Of a stretch of DNA of 64,000 nt, positions 22,541 to 32,627 are shown in pieces. Position 1 is the stretch's first letter, and every line of letters starts with the position of its first letter. Below the pieces are notes generated by a model. That model was not told where the DNA came from and made no database searches. It was given only the letters and a program-made list of their open reading frames with translations. The stretch is from contig JABAKD010000006.1 in the NCBI GenBank assembly GCA_012845835.1, positions 6,378,318 through 6,442,317 on the forward strand. Direction: 5' to 3'. A program made the translations under genes and the position numbers. Source of the stretch: Undaria pinnatifida (Eukaryota > Sar > Phaeophyceae > Laminariales > Alariaceae).

Positions 22541-23380
22541 TTAACGTATTTCACGTTTCCACACGACGAAGTATGTTCCACTGCTATCACACTACTACGC
22601 GTACAGCGAGGTCTAGTCTGCTGTCAAAATACCAACCAAGGAACAATGTATACGGCCAGCATCACAGACAAATTACTCGAAATTCAATCATGCGTGATGA
22701 GTCTCTGCTAACAACAGAGAGGCGTCCCAGCGTGTGTACAACAGTTGCTGTGACCCGCTTTTCGGCACGCACAGAATAAATCAACACGACCACAGCACGT
22801 TGACAGTTTGCAGGGGGAGGAACAGAGCAATTGCCGTCACCCCTGTCTAGACCTACTTCATGGCCAATTCGACATCCCATGCCGCGCTCAAATCAGGACG
22901 GCCATCGACGGAACTTTATCAATCTCAACTCGTCGTACGACTACTAGTACATCCTCAGGGCATCAACGTTATTGCAGGCCGCCCAACTGCAACAGCTAGC
23001 GCGACAATATCAGCTTAATCAGCTACCCTGTATCATTAGCGATTACACTTCAAACAAACCTACGTGCCACGACAGGAGCAGCTACCACTCCAACGGCCAC
23101 AACAGAAACATCTCCCCAGTCAAGCAACACGGGGCATACCTCTAGGGGGCGGACTAAGCGTTGAGCTGGAAGATATCTCACCGAGCTCTTCCGCAAGAAT
23201 GTTATTTTGGCAAAATCCTCCCCATTCTCTTTCTGAGAACGGACAACACCACCGACTACCATCGCACACACTGCCAGCTCCAACAGGACCAGTGCCGGAC
23301 GGTTCAACGCGCAGATGACCAAGGGAATCTCCAGTAGAATCAAAAATAGTTGAATGGTTCGTTAGCTGCAGTCTAGACTA

Positions 23381-23791
23381 ATGCCTACAACCGCCGTTTT
23401 CGACTCTACCGAAGGCCCGTTGAATACTTCACAAACGAGGGAGATGCTATTGGGTTTATATATATCATATTGGGGTGCTGGGGACTCACAAAATGCACCG
23501 CACGTGCTGCAGCTGCTGGAACCCAGGGTCCGCAACACAACATCAGCAACCACATCACCAGCCTCTGAGGCTGCACTCAACGAACAGAACCAAGGCGCGA
23601 CGGCCACGAGAGGGCGGTCGATCATCGCCATGATAACCGCCAACACGAAAGCCTTTCACTCACATCATCGACAGCAGCAACGTCGCCGTTTACCAGAGTT
23701 CTTCTACGCTTCAACAGCTACAAAGGGAACGGATGATAATTTCAGCACCAGCAGCCGCAGCAACATCAATAGCATCACGAACACGAGCTAG
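23381..23791 (+). CDS. Unrecognised 136-residue ORF, kept in both copies (copy 1)
   Basis: An ATG-started frame of 136 codons with no indel in the duplicate (60,184-60,594), although about 16 bases differ. By hand about eleven changes alter the residue and about five are silent, which is weak or no purifying selection. Composition is rich in Thr, Ser, Asn, Gln and Arg with no hydrophobic core after the first 50 residues, so it is probably disordered. It could be a final exon or a chance frame. Confidence 0.28.
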   Translation: MPTTAVFDSTEGPLNTSQTREMLLGLYISYWGAGDSQNAPHVLQLLEPRVRNTTSATTSPASEAALNEQNQGATATRGRSIIAMITANTKAFHSHHRQQQRRRLPEFFYASTATKGTDDNFSTSSRSNINSITNTS

Positions 23792-24740
23792 GTTTTCTGC
23801 TTTTTTTAATTGGGTTTTTGGGTCGGGAAAGCGTGTGTTGTTTTCTCCTAGCATCTTGTTTGTTGCTTCGTAGTACGTACCTAGTTTGACATTCGTACGA
23901 GAACTACTTGTACTGCTCTGCTACTGCTGAACGATACGTATTATTATTCCGGTTCTCGACTTGCGTCGGCAAGTGTATTTTTGTTTTTCATTTTTAGGCT
24001 TTGCAGTCTCACCATTATCATGACCCAAAGCTCGCATCATGGAAGCGCACGTATACCATGGCAGTTTCGTAATAGACTCGACTCGTCCGAGTTTGGAATT
24101 CGTTCCTTGCCTCCTAAGTAGCTTTCGTTTCGGAGCATCAACAGCATTCTTCAACTAAATCACACGGTTGACTTACCCGACTGCTCGATGTTATGAGCAC
24201 GTACGAACGTAGTGCAATATCGTTTCGGTGGATAGCATCAGTAGCAGCTGTGTTGTACTGATGAACTTACAAATAAGGTTCCGTAGTATTACGAGCACAC
24301 GGACTGCACGTGGTAAATGCACAGTGAGGTATAGCGGTGGATACACATATTTATTCACAGTTTTGACTTTCTTCGATGTACTATTTGCTTTACGATTCAC
24401 TTGAGGGGGTGCATTGACTCTGAAGCGCGCATTTTCTGACGCTTTCGCTTCCTTCGATGTACATCGCCGATCAACAAAATTGCATCACGAGCAGAGTTTT
24501 AACGTCAAACCTACACCCACAGTGTATTTCCGTACCATCTGTATCGGTAGACGTTCTTCCGAGTACTCACGCACATGCATAAACGCGCAATAGTACGAAT
24601 CTTCGCGGCATGTACTGCGCCAGCGTCCAGAGTTTAGGTTTCAATCAGTTTCATGTAGCTCCAGGTACACGTTCAGGGGGCGTGTTGTACGCCGAATGGA
24701 CGGGTTTGCGCCTCTTACCAAGTGTTTTTCTCGCTTGTAA

Positions 24741-24980
24741 TTACACCACGCGTAGCTTTTTGGGACATAGTTTGATCCATATTACAGATGATAATATAGC
24801 AGAACTGCATAATGCGTTGTTCCGTTCGTATTTTGATTTTCTGAGTGGCATGTTTACATAAACTTTGCCGTTGCCATTTAGACGCAAAGGTCTGAACATG
24901 ACGTCGAATTTCTTTCGAGTATCAAGTTTCTCTACAGTAGCTACTGACTTCTCATCAAATGGGGGGTATTGATGTTTCAT
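24741..24980 (-). CDS. Small conserved minus-strand ORF, 79 residues (copy 1)
   Basis: An ATG at 24,978-24,980 starts a 79-residue frame that the duplicate keeps at equal length (61,545-61,784). Residue differences are few and mostly mild (V/I, E/D, L/I, P/A, N/T). A stretch of about 75 bp coding for KLDTRKKFDVMFRPLRLNGN is unchanged. The protein is basic and ends in a hydrophobic stretch. Of all small frames in the duplication this one most resembles a kept protein. Family unknown. Confidence 0.35.
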   Translation of the reverse strand: MKHQYPPFDEKSVATVEKLDTRKKFDVMFRPLRLNGNGKVYVNMPLRKSKYERNNALCSSAILSSVIWIKLCPKKLRVV

Positions 24981-26037
24981 GGACTTAGTACATTGCTATC
25001 TTTTCCAATCGCAGTCACTACCCTGAGGTCACTGAGTGTCTGAATGTAGATGCAGAGAAATACAATGTGCGGGAAATATCGGTTTGCTACTTTACGTCGG
25101 TGTATTGTACCTGGTATATGCTACCTTTACATCGTAAGTATCGGCGAACGTTGCAAGGCATCTTGCAAGGAACTTACCTGTAGGATTGTCGGTCGGTTGG
25201 TACGTACAAGATCTCGTAGAGTATATCTGCCCATGGCATAGGCATTGTGCCGTATCGATCAGGTCCTGGTCAGCCCAACCTCATTGTGTTTGTCTCTCTC
25301 TCCTTACACCTCCTGACGGTTCCGTTTCTCATTCCCCGACCTTCTATTATCTACTTCTTTGGTTTTCATCTTTTGGCCGGACGTGTGCCATTTTGCAAAC
25401 CAGGTTCCCTTTGTCTTCTCCGTCACAAGTGGCCGTGACAGCCACTTCGGTGCCACGTATGCTGCCCTTGTCAACCAAGTCAGAACTTCGGTACACACCA
25501 TTGTAAAATGGCAACTCTAATCCGAGACTAACGAGAAAACGACGCTTGCGTGAAGGATTATACGAGATAAAGTGCTGACATCGTTGTCCACAATCATGCA
25601 GGACGCACAAAGATGCACATCGTACAATGTTCCGTGCCATAGCCTAAACAAGCTCGGTATTTGTAGTGTGGCCAATATATGATCCTTTGTTGCTCGACTA
25701 CGAGGAGACAGACAAGCGGGGAATTCAAACCGGTTTGAAATTGCCATCGCTCGCCAGCTTTGAGTCCATCCCTCCACTGCCCCTTTAACGCGTATTAATG
25801 GCGTGGGGTAAGCACCGATTGCATTCGGAATGCCCCGAGGATATACAAGAGCAGGCGGTTCGATTTCGGTTGAGTGACAAGATATCGGTCACTGTTTCGA
25901 AGAGTTGGCGTCTTACCTCTGCCGTAGCCCTTGTGGCACCAGAGCATGTCCTTGTCCTCGCCACGATGGCTTCGCTTTCTCCCTCAAGTAGGTGAACACA
26001 CCATTCGTCGCCTGACGTTTGCCGCGTTGGAAGCGGG

Positions 26038-26454
26038 ATGATGTCCTTCTCATTGGTGATCTACCCTCGTATCCATGCTCTACTGCCGTTGCGATTCGTG
26101 TTGCAATGTTTCAAGCGCACGCACGTGTCACACTTGGTGTGGTTTGCACCACACAAGGAGAGCGGTTGTTCAAGCGATGGAACGCTCGTTAATCGATCGC
26201 ATATTCAACTTGATCGGTATCGGTGTAATTGGATCCTGAGTAAAACGGATGATGCAATGCAGATGACACGTATTTACAGAGAAGTGGGCAGGTGGAGGGT
26301 AGTTGAAGTTTCGTCAAACGAATCACTCATAGCAGCATACGCTTTGCCACCGTCAAGTTGGTTAATGCGTCGTTCGACCGCTAAAAGCAAGAAGCCCGTT
26401 CGTGGGTGGAGGGAACTTTCGCTGATTATCCAAGCCATTATCAACCCCGTGTAA
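26038..26454 (+). CDS. Unrecognised 138-residue ORF (copy 1)
   Basis: Begins ATGATG at 26,038. In the duplicate the first ~20 codons are cut off by a TAG near 62,911, and the downstream frame runs to 63,244 without an internal ATG start, so the copy 2 gene would be truncated if translated from this start. The central part (DRYR.NWILSKTDDAMQM and YREVGRWRVV) is well kept. A small globular domain is possible; no family recognised. Confidence 0.3.
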   Translation: MMSFSLVIYPRIHALLPLRFVLQCFKRTHVSHLVWFAPHKESGCSSDGTLVNRSHIQLDRYRCNWILSKTDDAMQMTRIYREVGRWRVVEVSSNESLIAAYALPPSSWLMRRSTAKSKKPVRGWRELSLIIQAIINPV

Positions 26455-26919
26455 CGTGCGTGTCGAATTCTGTACGAGAAAAGAGGGTTCTTGACAACTG
26501 GTCACCGGTTGTGCGACCTGGAACTTGGAAACAGGGATATGGTCGCGAACGAGAATGTTTTTGCGAGTAGTACGTTATTTATACCAACGCCTGCTTGCGT
26601 TTCAGGTTCGCCACTGGCAGTGCAGCACAGGTATGTGCCTGGTACCGGATCATGTGCATCGTGTTTGTAGTCACTGACGAAGTAGTGAGGCGTAGCTAGC
26701 CTTTACCCATGCGTTTGTTTCCGGAGCAGGTGTGCTACAACCATTTTGATCCGTGTCATGTCCGTGTGGCCATGGTTACTACGTAACGGTGGATATGAGA
26801 TGCTACGTATTAATGCGTGTTGAATTCAAGTGTTTCAGTTTAGCTCATTATACATATATGCAAAAAAAATCATTTTTGACTTTAGGGATTCAGTGAGGAG
26901 TTTTTTTTCGTCTCGGCCT

Positions 26920-27300
26920 AAGTATACGATTCGCGGAACTGGATTGTTCGGTCAAATAGCTTCGTTCGAGCGCCAGCGCCGGCTTCGGGGGGAGGCTCCA
27001 ACACCCCTCGCCCTGCCGTGTCCGTTCCGCACATCGACGTGATCGCGGCCGGATGCCGAGCGAGACAAGCGAAAATTTGCAAAAAAAGCTCTTGTCGAGG
27101 AGGACTTCCGGAGATTTTGGTTGTATCTTATTGTCTTCAGCGCATGGATGATTTACAAAATTGGCATCATTTCCAAACGGTAGTTGCTAATGTTTGGAAT
27201 TTTACGGTGGCAAACTTTTGAGCGTTTGTTTTGCTTGGCGTCTGCAGGGCTGGAGAGTTTGTTTGTTTGGCTTGACGTCTGCAGCGTTTGAACGAATGAA
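26920..27300 (+). repeat. Degenerate repeat R3, unit 1
   Basis: Phrases GTCAAATAGCTTCGTTCGAG, GGCTCCAACACCCCTCGCCC and GCGAGACAAGCGA recur at 27,330-27,640 and 28,290-28,470. The phrase TTGACGTCTGCAGGGCTTGA recurs separately at about 27,237, 27,268, 27,602, 28,198 and 28,522. Unit 1 also lies in the duplication (63,700-64,000). Confidence 0.8.
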
Positions 27301-27329
27301 AAAGTAAACATCTTTGGGGAGCGGCTCCA

Positions 27330-27640
27330 ACGCGTAAACGTCTTCGGGGGCCTGCTCCAACGCCCCTCGCCCTTCCTTATCCGTTGGGCAGCTCGACGTG
27401 CACGCGGATGGATGCTGAGCGAGACGAGGGATAAGTTGCAAATATATTGTAGTTTGACGAGGAAATTTTGCTACTTCGCTTGTATCTTATAATAACGTCT
27501 GCAGCGTCTGGATAATTTCTAAAGTTGGCATCATTTCCAAACGGTAGGTAGTTGCTAAAGCTTTGCATTTTGCGGTGGTATACTCTCGAGCGTTTGTTTT
27601 GCTCGATGTCTGCAGGGCTTGAGCGCATGTTGTAATACCA
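27330..27640 (+). repeat. Degenerate repeat R3, unit 2
   Basis: Diverged copy of unit 1 with the same order of phrases: GGCTCCAACGC, CCCCTCGCCCTTCC, GCGGATGGATGCTGAGCGAG, then GGCATCATTTCCAAACGGTAG. Minus-strand frames here are shadows of the repeat. Confidence 0.75.
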
Positions 27641-28179
27641 GTAGAAGTAGATCGCTTCAATTCGCCCTTGTACATTATTGCGTTTGGTGCTGTTGAAATG
27701 CTTCTCATTTCGAGCGTGCTTGGTCTGTACGTCCACCTGATGTAGGCTCAAAACCGTCAGCAGGAGTTGTACAAATGAAGAATGTGTATAACTTCCTCGG
27801 GTGCTCACGCACATGTAAAAAAATGTCTGATAAATCCTAATTGGGTGCGCGCCAACAACAACGTACAACAACGATGGACAACCTACAAAAAGAAGCAGAC
27901 TAACAACGCATGAGCGATGACGTGCTTTTCGTAGACGAATGTACATACTTCGACATCTGCGAAACGTTCCATACGGCCGGCAACGAAGGCGAGGATACAA
28001 CTGTTTTAGAAAGTGAAATTAGACGGACACCCTTCACAAAACAAAATAATCCCTAAATATCGTACATGATGCAAATGACCAGTTGAATTGCGACCGCGTA
28101 AATAATTGGGAGCTTAGTTAGGGGGCTTTGACCCAATAGGCTAAGGCTTTTTGCGCGACCTATTATGCAAGTAACTATC
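27641..28179. other. Spacer between R3 units
   Basis: A long minus-strand frame (27,377-28,000) overlaps unit 2 and continues through this spacer; it lacks a recognisable domain, and its first half is repeat. No gene is called. Confidence 0.3.
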
Positions 28180-28540
28180 CAAATTGCGGTGTTTTTGCTT
28201 GACGTCTGCAGGGCTTGAACGAATGAAACACGGAAAAGTGCGAACAGTTGTGAAGAACGCGATGCAAGAAGATTAGAAAGGCTGCAAGACGAACAAATCT
28301 CGGCCTCAGTATGCGATTCGTGGAACTGTAATTTTCGATCAAATAGCTTCGTTCGAGCGCCGTCTTCGGGAGGCGGCTCCAACGTCCCTCGCCCTGACGT
28401 ATTCGTTCCACACATCGACGTGAACGCGGATAGACGCTGAGCGAGACAAGCGAGAAATGCGTTTTTTTTTTAATTTGGGCGGTATACACCCGAGCTATTG
28501 TTGGATCTAGGACTATCTATGTAGAGCTTGAACGAATATT
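28180..28540 (+). repeat. Degenerate repeat R3, unit 3
   Basis: Starts with TTGACGTCTGCAGGGCTTGA and continues through GATCAAATAGCTTCGTTCGAG and GGCTCCAACGTCCCTCGCCC to GAGCGAGACAAGCGAGAAA. Order is the same as in units 1 and 2. Confidence 0.75.
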
Positions 28541-28654
28541 TAAGGGGCAACGTTTCTAAATTGGAATCTAACTTACTCCCCGACGATGCATTTTTCATGG
28601 CCGCCTCCAAGCGCATGCCCTATCGTAGCTACTACTGCTGTGTGTCGTTTCCTT

Positions 28655-28722
28655 TCGGCTCAGTGGGTATAATGATATATAACCAACAAAGGATGTGTCG
28701 TGAGTACGATTCTCACCCAGAT
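28655..28722 (+). repeat. tRNA-like head A (SINE-type)
   Basis: TCGGCTCAGTGGGTATAATG fits a Pol III A box/D-arm, and 28,700-28,716 folds as a canonical T-arm, GTGAG-TACGATT-CTCAC, with a perfect 5 bp stem and 7-base loop. The acceptor stem does not close, so it is a tRNA-derived repeat, not a tRNA gene. Antisense translation gives GENRTHD, a familiar artefact of tRNA-like repeats. Confidence 0.65.
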
Positions 28723-28940
28723 CATATTTGTTACCAGGTATACAGGAGCGTGTGCGCGGGAGAAGTTTTGAATGGTTTTGATAGTTGTTAGTGTTCTTCT
28801 GAGTACGACTAATATTAGTACGTGGAGAGAGGATAGCCCCGGAAATCGCTCTTACGAAATCATTGATAAATATATAATGAATTGGAAAACATATTTGGTT
28901 GTTTTTTTGCATAACCCACTCATGTCAGTGTTACTGAGTC

Positions 28941-28990
28941 ATGTGACCGCGGTGGGTAGTGCTATGTGTCGTGCGTTCGATTCTTACCAA
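28941..28990 (+). repeat. tRNA-like head B
   Basis: GTGACCGCGGTGGGTAGTGC followed by GTGCGTTCGATTCTTAC. The T-loop TTCGATT is intact, but the stem is only partly paired. More diverged than head A. Confidence 0.5.
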
Positions 28991-29111
28991 CTTCATGTTT
29001 GTCTTCTTTTATGCATGCGCGCTGACGACATTATGAACGGATATTTTGGGAGTTTAGCATATATGTGTGTTAATATAAGAACTACCTACTGAGCTACTGA
29101 GTCAAGTGATC

Positions 29112-29162
29112 AAGTATAGCTCAGTGGGCAGTGCTGTAGCATTTCTCGGTCAAATCACCTTG
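29112..29162 (+). repeat. tRNA-like head C
   Basis: TATAGCTCAGTGGGCAGTGC is an A-box/D-arm match, and CGGTCAAATCACC about 30 bp downstream resembles a B box with a missing base. The same '...CTCAGTGGG...' start as head A suggests a common family. Confidence 0.5.
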
Positions 29163-30000
29163 TTCGAAGGCCGCCGTCAAAGCGAGATGAGCGCAAAATG
29201 TTGTATTTTGAACGGTGCTCACCAGTTATTCTTCGAATCTTGATGTATGGATAGGTTGATGAAATAAACTTGGCGAGACATTCCATCCAAATTGGCATCA
29301 TATTTTGTGCCAAAACATAAAAAAAAATTCTGCGCAAAACTCCCCATGGTACTGCGGTAGGGATCATATTGGTGCATTTGTTTATTGGATTTCTGTAGGT
29401 TCACGTACATACATAGATATAGACGTGGCAAGCGCACGCGTGACTAAACGATAAGGAGGTTGTAGTGATTACGATTACTGCGTCAGGAAAATACACACAG
29501 CAGCATTCCGAGTGGCTGCGTCCACCCGAGGGTTGTATTGTACAAGTTGCTCCTCTTGTTATAAAGTTGCGCCACACGAAGGTGGCGGTAAGTAGACAGT
29601 AGGATGGCGTGCTGTGTTGTTGCTGTAGTCTCTGACTCCGTTGCTGTGATCGTTTGCCGGTCAAGTGCAAGCGGTCGTATGTTGGTACGTCACTGACCGA
29701 TAACTTTGTGTTGCTTCGTACTTGACGTGCGCCTTATTGCTGTTGATTGCTGACTGATCATCTCTTCAAGTGATTTGTAAAAAAACAATTCGGCACACGT
29801 CTACTTTCCAGCTTCTGGACATACGAGCCGTGGTAACAGGTGTCGTTCTTCCCTTCCCCCCCCGGTTACTGGCTTCATTGTTTTTGGCGCATAGGGGTCA
29901 GCACCCACTGATCATCGGTTGTTCATCGAGTGTTGGTAACTCACGCTCTCGCGCTTTCCGCAAGTCATGTAGAGCACAAGACGAAAACTTGTACGAGTAC
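29163..30000. other. Spacer without recognised gene
   Basis: No repeat family or coding signal stands out. Short frames on both strands lack motifs. Confidence 0.4.
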
Positions 30001-30002
30001 GC

Positions 30003-30075
30003 ACTCGGGGGGATTCAAACTCACGAAGCTGGCCTATACCAGGCTCGAGCATATCACCTGATACGCCACCGGGGC
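30003..30075 (-). repeat. tRNA-like head D
   Basis: Minus strand: GCCCCGGTGGCGTATCAGG (A box), an anticodon-arm-like GAGCCTGGTATAGGC, then GAGTTTGAATCC (B box). Overall length and order match a tRNA, but T-stem and acceptor pairing are poor. Confidence 0.6.
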
Positions 30076-30096
30076 AGTGAGTGATATAGAAAGGTC

Positions 30097-30140
30097 GCCC
30101 CGGTGGTCAAGTGCGGTTGCACTCGAATTCTACTACCATT
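30097..30140 (+). repeat. tRNA-like head E, facing head D
   Basis: GCCCCGGTGGTCAAGTGCGG followed by CACTCGAATTC. Its first ten bases are the inverse of the start of head D (30,065-30,075), so the two form a head-to-head pair about 20 bp apart. Confidence 0.5.
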
Positions 30141-30162
30141 AATACTGGCGGTGGTCCTTGAG

Positions 30163-30561
30163 TTAAATAACTACCGTTGTGAGCTTTGTTGACGTAATTT
30201 TTTTGCAGAAATAAATGGGAGTAAAAGGAAAAACTAACTGCTGAAATCGCGTAGCAGCGGTGGGTAGGTACAAATCGACGGGAACCGACGAGGGAAACAA
30301 ATTCTGAATTTCTCTCGCGATAAAAATTAGGGCAGGTGCTGTGGTGGGGAAGGGGGAGGGGAGCCCCTTATATGACCCCGGATCTAAGTTATAATACTGC
30401 ATTGGGAGGGCGAGAGTAATGCTAGCATCACAACAAATGGGATGGGAAAAGGAAAAGAAGTGTAGTGTATCGCTGCTGCTGTAATAATGCGATACCCAAG
30501 CAAGTTGCACCGATCGACTCGATCTGGACAGACTGCTGTTGTATAATGCCAAAAGGTCCAT
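30163..30561 (-). CDS. Uncertain 132-codon ORF
   Basis: An ATG at 30,559-30,561 opens this frame. It is rich in Ser, Pro and aromatic residues with no recognised domain. The antisense strand is purine-rich around 30,330-30,360, so reduced stop density could explain it. Confidence 0.15.
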   Translation of the reverse strand: MDLLALYNSSLSRSSRSVQLAWVSHYYSSSDTLHFFSFSHPICCDASITLALPMQYYNLDPGSYKGLPSPFPTTAPALIFIAREIQNLFPSSVPVDLYLPTAATRFQQLVFPFTPIYFCKKITSTKLTTVVI

Positions 30562-30932
30562 GAACAACTTCTCTAATCACACTCATCGGACATGGTCAGT
30601 CACCTTACTGGACCCGAATGCGTGATCGAGTAAAACTATCACAAGAAACGCACTCGACATAGTTCGTCGCTAGATTGAAGGGTTAGTCGGCGTGTGCTCG
30701 GATTTATCCGATCGAAATCTGATTAATGAAGCTCGGAATCAGATTTATATACGAAACAAACGGTAGCTGTTATTAGTAGTACATTGTTATGATCGTTAGT
30801 CTATATCGAACTCTTGGCATTACCTTACATACTGTACGCGCAGACTATAATGTGTGCGGTGACTTCTCTGTTTTCTACTAAGCATTGAATCGGACAAGTT
30901 GAGGTGCTGCCTGCCCTACGCGAAGCACATGG
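30562..30932. other. Spacer without recognised gene
   Basis: AT-rich intergenic sequence; nothing recognised. Confidence 0.4.
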
Positions 30933-31316
30933 GTGCCGGCATCATGCGGAGCCATTGTATATATATTTTTTCATGCGTGTACCACCTTTGGTTTGCTTGG
31001 GTTTTTGTTGAGGGTATTCTCCATCTCCAGAGAGACTGGAGCCTGTCCTGTGACCACAGACTTGATCATGCGAGTTAATGTGAGAACAACGACAACAGGT
31101 GAAATCAAAACAATGCAGTTTAGCTCTACACTAGACTTTCTAATGGCCTGTCAAACATCATGCATATTTGTATCTATACAGACTATGCTGTCATCGTTGG
31201 ACATACGTTCCATAGTTCCTTGTACTGCAACTGCACACCGCCGTGCAATGTGTAGGACGTACGACTCGATCCGGCTGCCCAAGCTACATATAGCATATGT
31301 ATGCTGGCTGACGTGA
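30933..31316 (-). pseudogene. Paralogue of the decayed segment at 19.4-19.7 kb
   Basis: On the minus strand the frame through 31,020-31,115 reads a hydrophobic Val/Leu run, then RMIK, then GQAPVSLEME, matching the order in 19,450-19,530 and its duplicate. Further matches (GACGTACGAC near 31,257 and 19,651) put other parts in the same relative order. One in-frame stop lies upstream at about 31,160. The plus-strand frame at 30,933-31,316 is open but shows no conserved residues. Probably a decayed or intron-split member of a small membrane-protein-like family. Confidence 0.3.
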
Positions 31317-31788
31317 AAATGTATTTTGTTTCATAACGCCTTGGAATGTAATACATCGCGTCTATAGTTCACATGGTTACGCACGACGACATAGTCATGT
31401 GATATGAATTGCGTGTTTTTTGTTTCCGCGAGAAACGTCGCGTACTTCTCCGAGCTACAATATCACAGGGCGTTATGTTGATTCAATCTGCAGGACACAG
31501 CGAGAGGGGGCACGATTGATATAATGTATACGCGAGGTGAAACTGATTAATCAATTGTTGGAAACGCCATCATCACTCGAATGCGAGAATACTGAAGGGA
31601 TCTACGTGAAACAATCTCGTAGCAATCGCGATGCCTCACACCTCCGTTCGCATCATGCTGAGGCCATCGTACACTCTATACCATACCGCTATGGCACACA
31701 TGTCAGAAAACACAATAAAACTCACGCCGCCGCCTCTTGTGTTTTGATAAACTTACCTCCAATTCATTTGTGGTTAAACTAGCCAGCC
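31317..31788. other. Spacer with an unassigned short frame
   Basis: A plus frame at 31,537-31,782 (81 codons) has no motif. No repeat seen. Confidence 0.3.
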
Positions 31789-32092
31789 ATGCTTGACCAG
31801 CGACACTTCGTCTATGCCGACATACACCCGGTAAAACAAATACACGTAAAGCATGGTATCGAAGGCCTCGCAAATAACAAATTCCAACCGATCACATGCC
31901 ATGTTCTGTCAGCGTGTAGCCTCGAAGTACTATGAAACCAAGCCGTACACTACCTCTACAAGGCTAGTTGCTACATTCACAAACCGTCCTGCGTACTTTA
32001 CATTGGACTACAATAATTTATTTTTGACTGATGTCATTGGCCACATGCGCGAAGAACGGACATGCACCCGAAGCGACCGAATCGAAACATGA
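31789..32092 (+). pseudogene. Possible gene fragment with frame break
   Basis: An ATG at 31,789 opens a 49-codon frame (beginning MLDQRHFVYADIHPVKQ) that ends at a TGA near 31,936. A second plus frame is then protein-like as far as 32,092 (segment AYFTLDYNNLFLTDVIGHM). The order suggests one coding sequence broken by a frameshift or a small intron near 31,915-31,935. No family recognised. Confidence 0.22.
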
Positions 32093-32162
32093 ATGGACTC
32101 GAAAAGATAACTGAAACTGGTTTCAGCTGGATCTGTGGCTGTCCAGCATGGGCACTAGAGGA

Positions 32163-32627
32163 TCAAAGATGCTTCGTGACCAAATCGTTCAAAACCACCA
32201 TATCATGCTCATTAGGAATGAAACGTGCTACGAACACCGCTTCTACACACAAGCAATAGTACTCGCTTGACCTCGTCTGAACGCATTCGCGAGACCATTT
32301 ACACCGCAACCGTGCGTCAACAGCAACAAAAATTATGTCCGACACGTCTCCTGTCTGTATGGTCGTTGGGGTGTCGTCCTGCGTTTCCCGTTCAGTTGGG
32401 AGATTGACGCGGTGACCGTACGACATGATGATGGTTGTGTACGCCACACCGTGAGCGTCGACGTAGCATGTGCTTTCGGGGGTATAGTGTTCTGATACGA
32501 AGAACGGGGCCTGGGGATGTCCATCGAACGTGTCGGTTTGAACATTGAAGTCGTCATCCGCTGTGGTAACTGTTCCCTCATCCGTGTTGTACTTCACCAG
32601 CATGTTTATCACTCCCTGCGAATTCAT
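32163..32627 (-). CDS. Unrecognised 154-residue ORF
   Basis: ATG at 32,625-32,627. The first ~80 residues are acidic and Thr-rich with regular hydrophobic spacing (segment PFFVSEHYTPESTCYVDAHG), which looks like a beta-rich domain; the last part after ERETQDD is less convincing. Its ATG overlaps the stop of another open frame (32,624-32,845) as ATGA. The two frames together could be one protein interrupted by a frameshift. No family recognised. Confidence 0.3.
   Translation of the reverse strand: MNSQGVINMLVKYNTDEGTVTTADDDFNVQTDTFDGHPQAPFFVSEHYTPESTCYVDAHGVAYTTIIMSYGHRVNLPTERETQDDTPTTIQTGDVSDIIFVAVDARLRCKWSRECVQTRSSEYYCLCVEAVFVARFIPNEHDMVVLNDLVTKHL

Larger units (their letters stand above)
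16101..27190 (+). repeat. Segmental duplication copy 1, block B
   Basis: Aligns without rearrangement with 52,827-64,000, where the window ends, so the duplicated unit is at least about 11 kb here and may continue. Differences are scattered substitutions and short indels; the largest seen is about 85 bp missing near 21,700 compared with 58,455-58,540. Confidence 0.95.

Noticed and set aside
27377..28000. 207-codon minus frame
   Set aside because: Its beginning lies in spacer and its end in R3 repeat unit 2; no domain, and other R3 units do not keep the frame.
28595..28912. 105-codon minus frame with GENRTHD text
   Set aside because: Typical antisense translation of a tRNA-like repeat.
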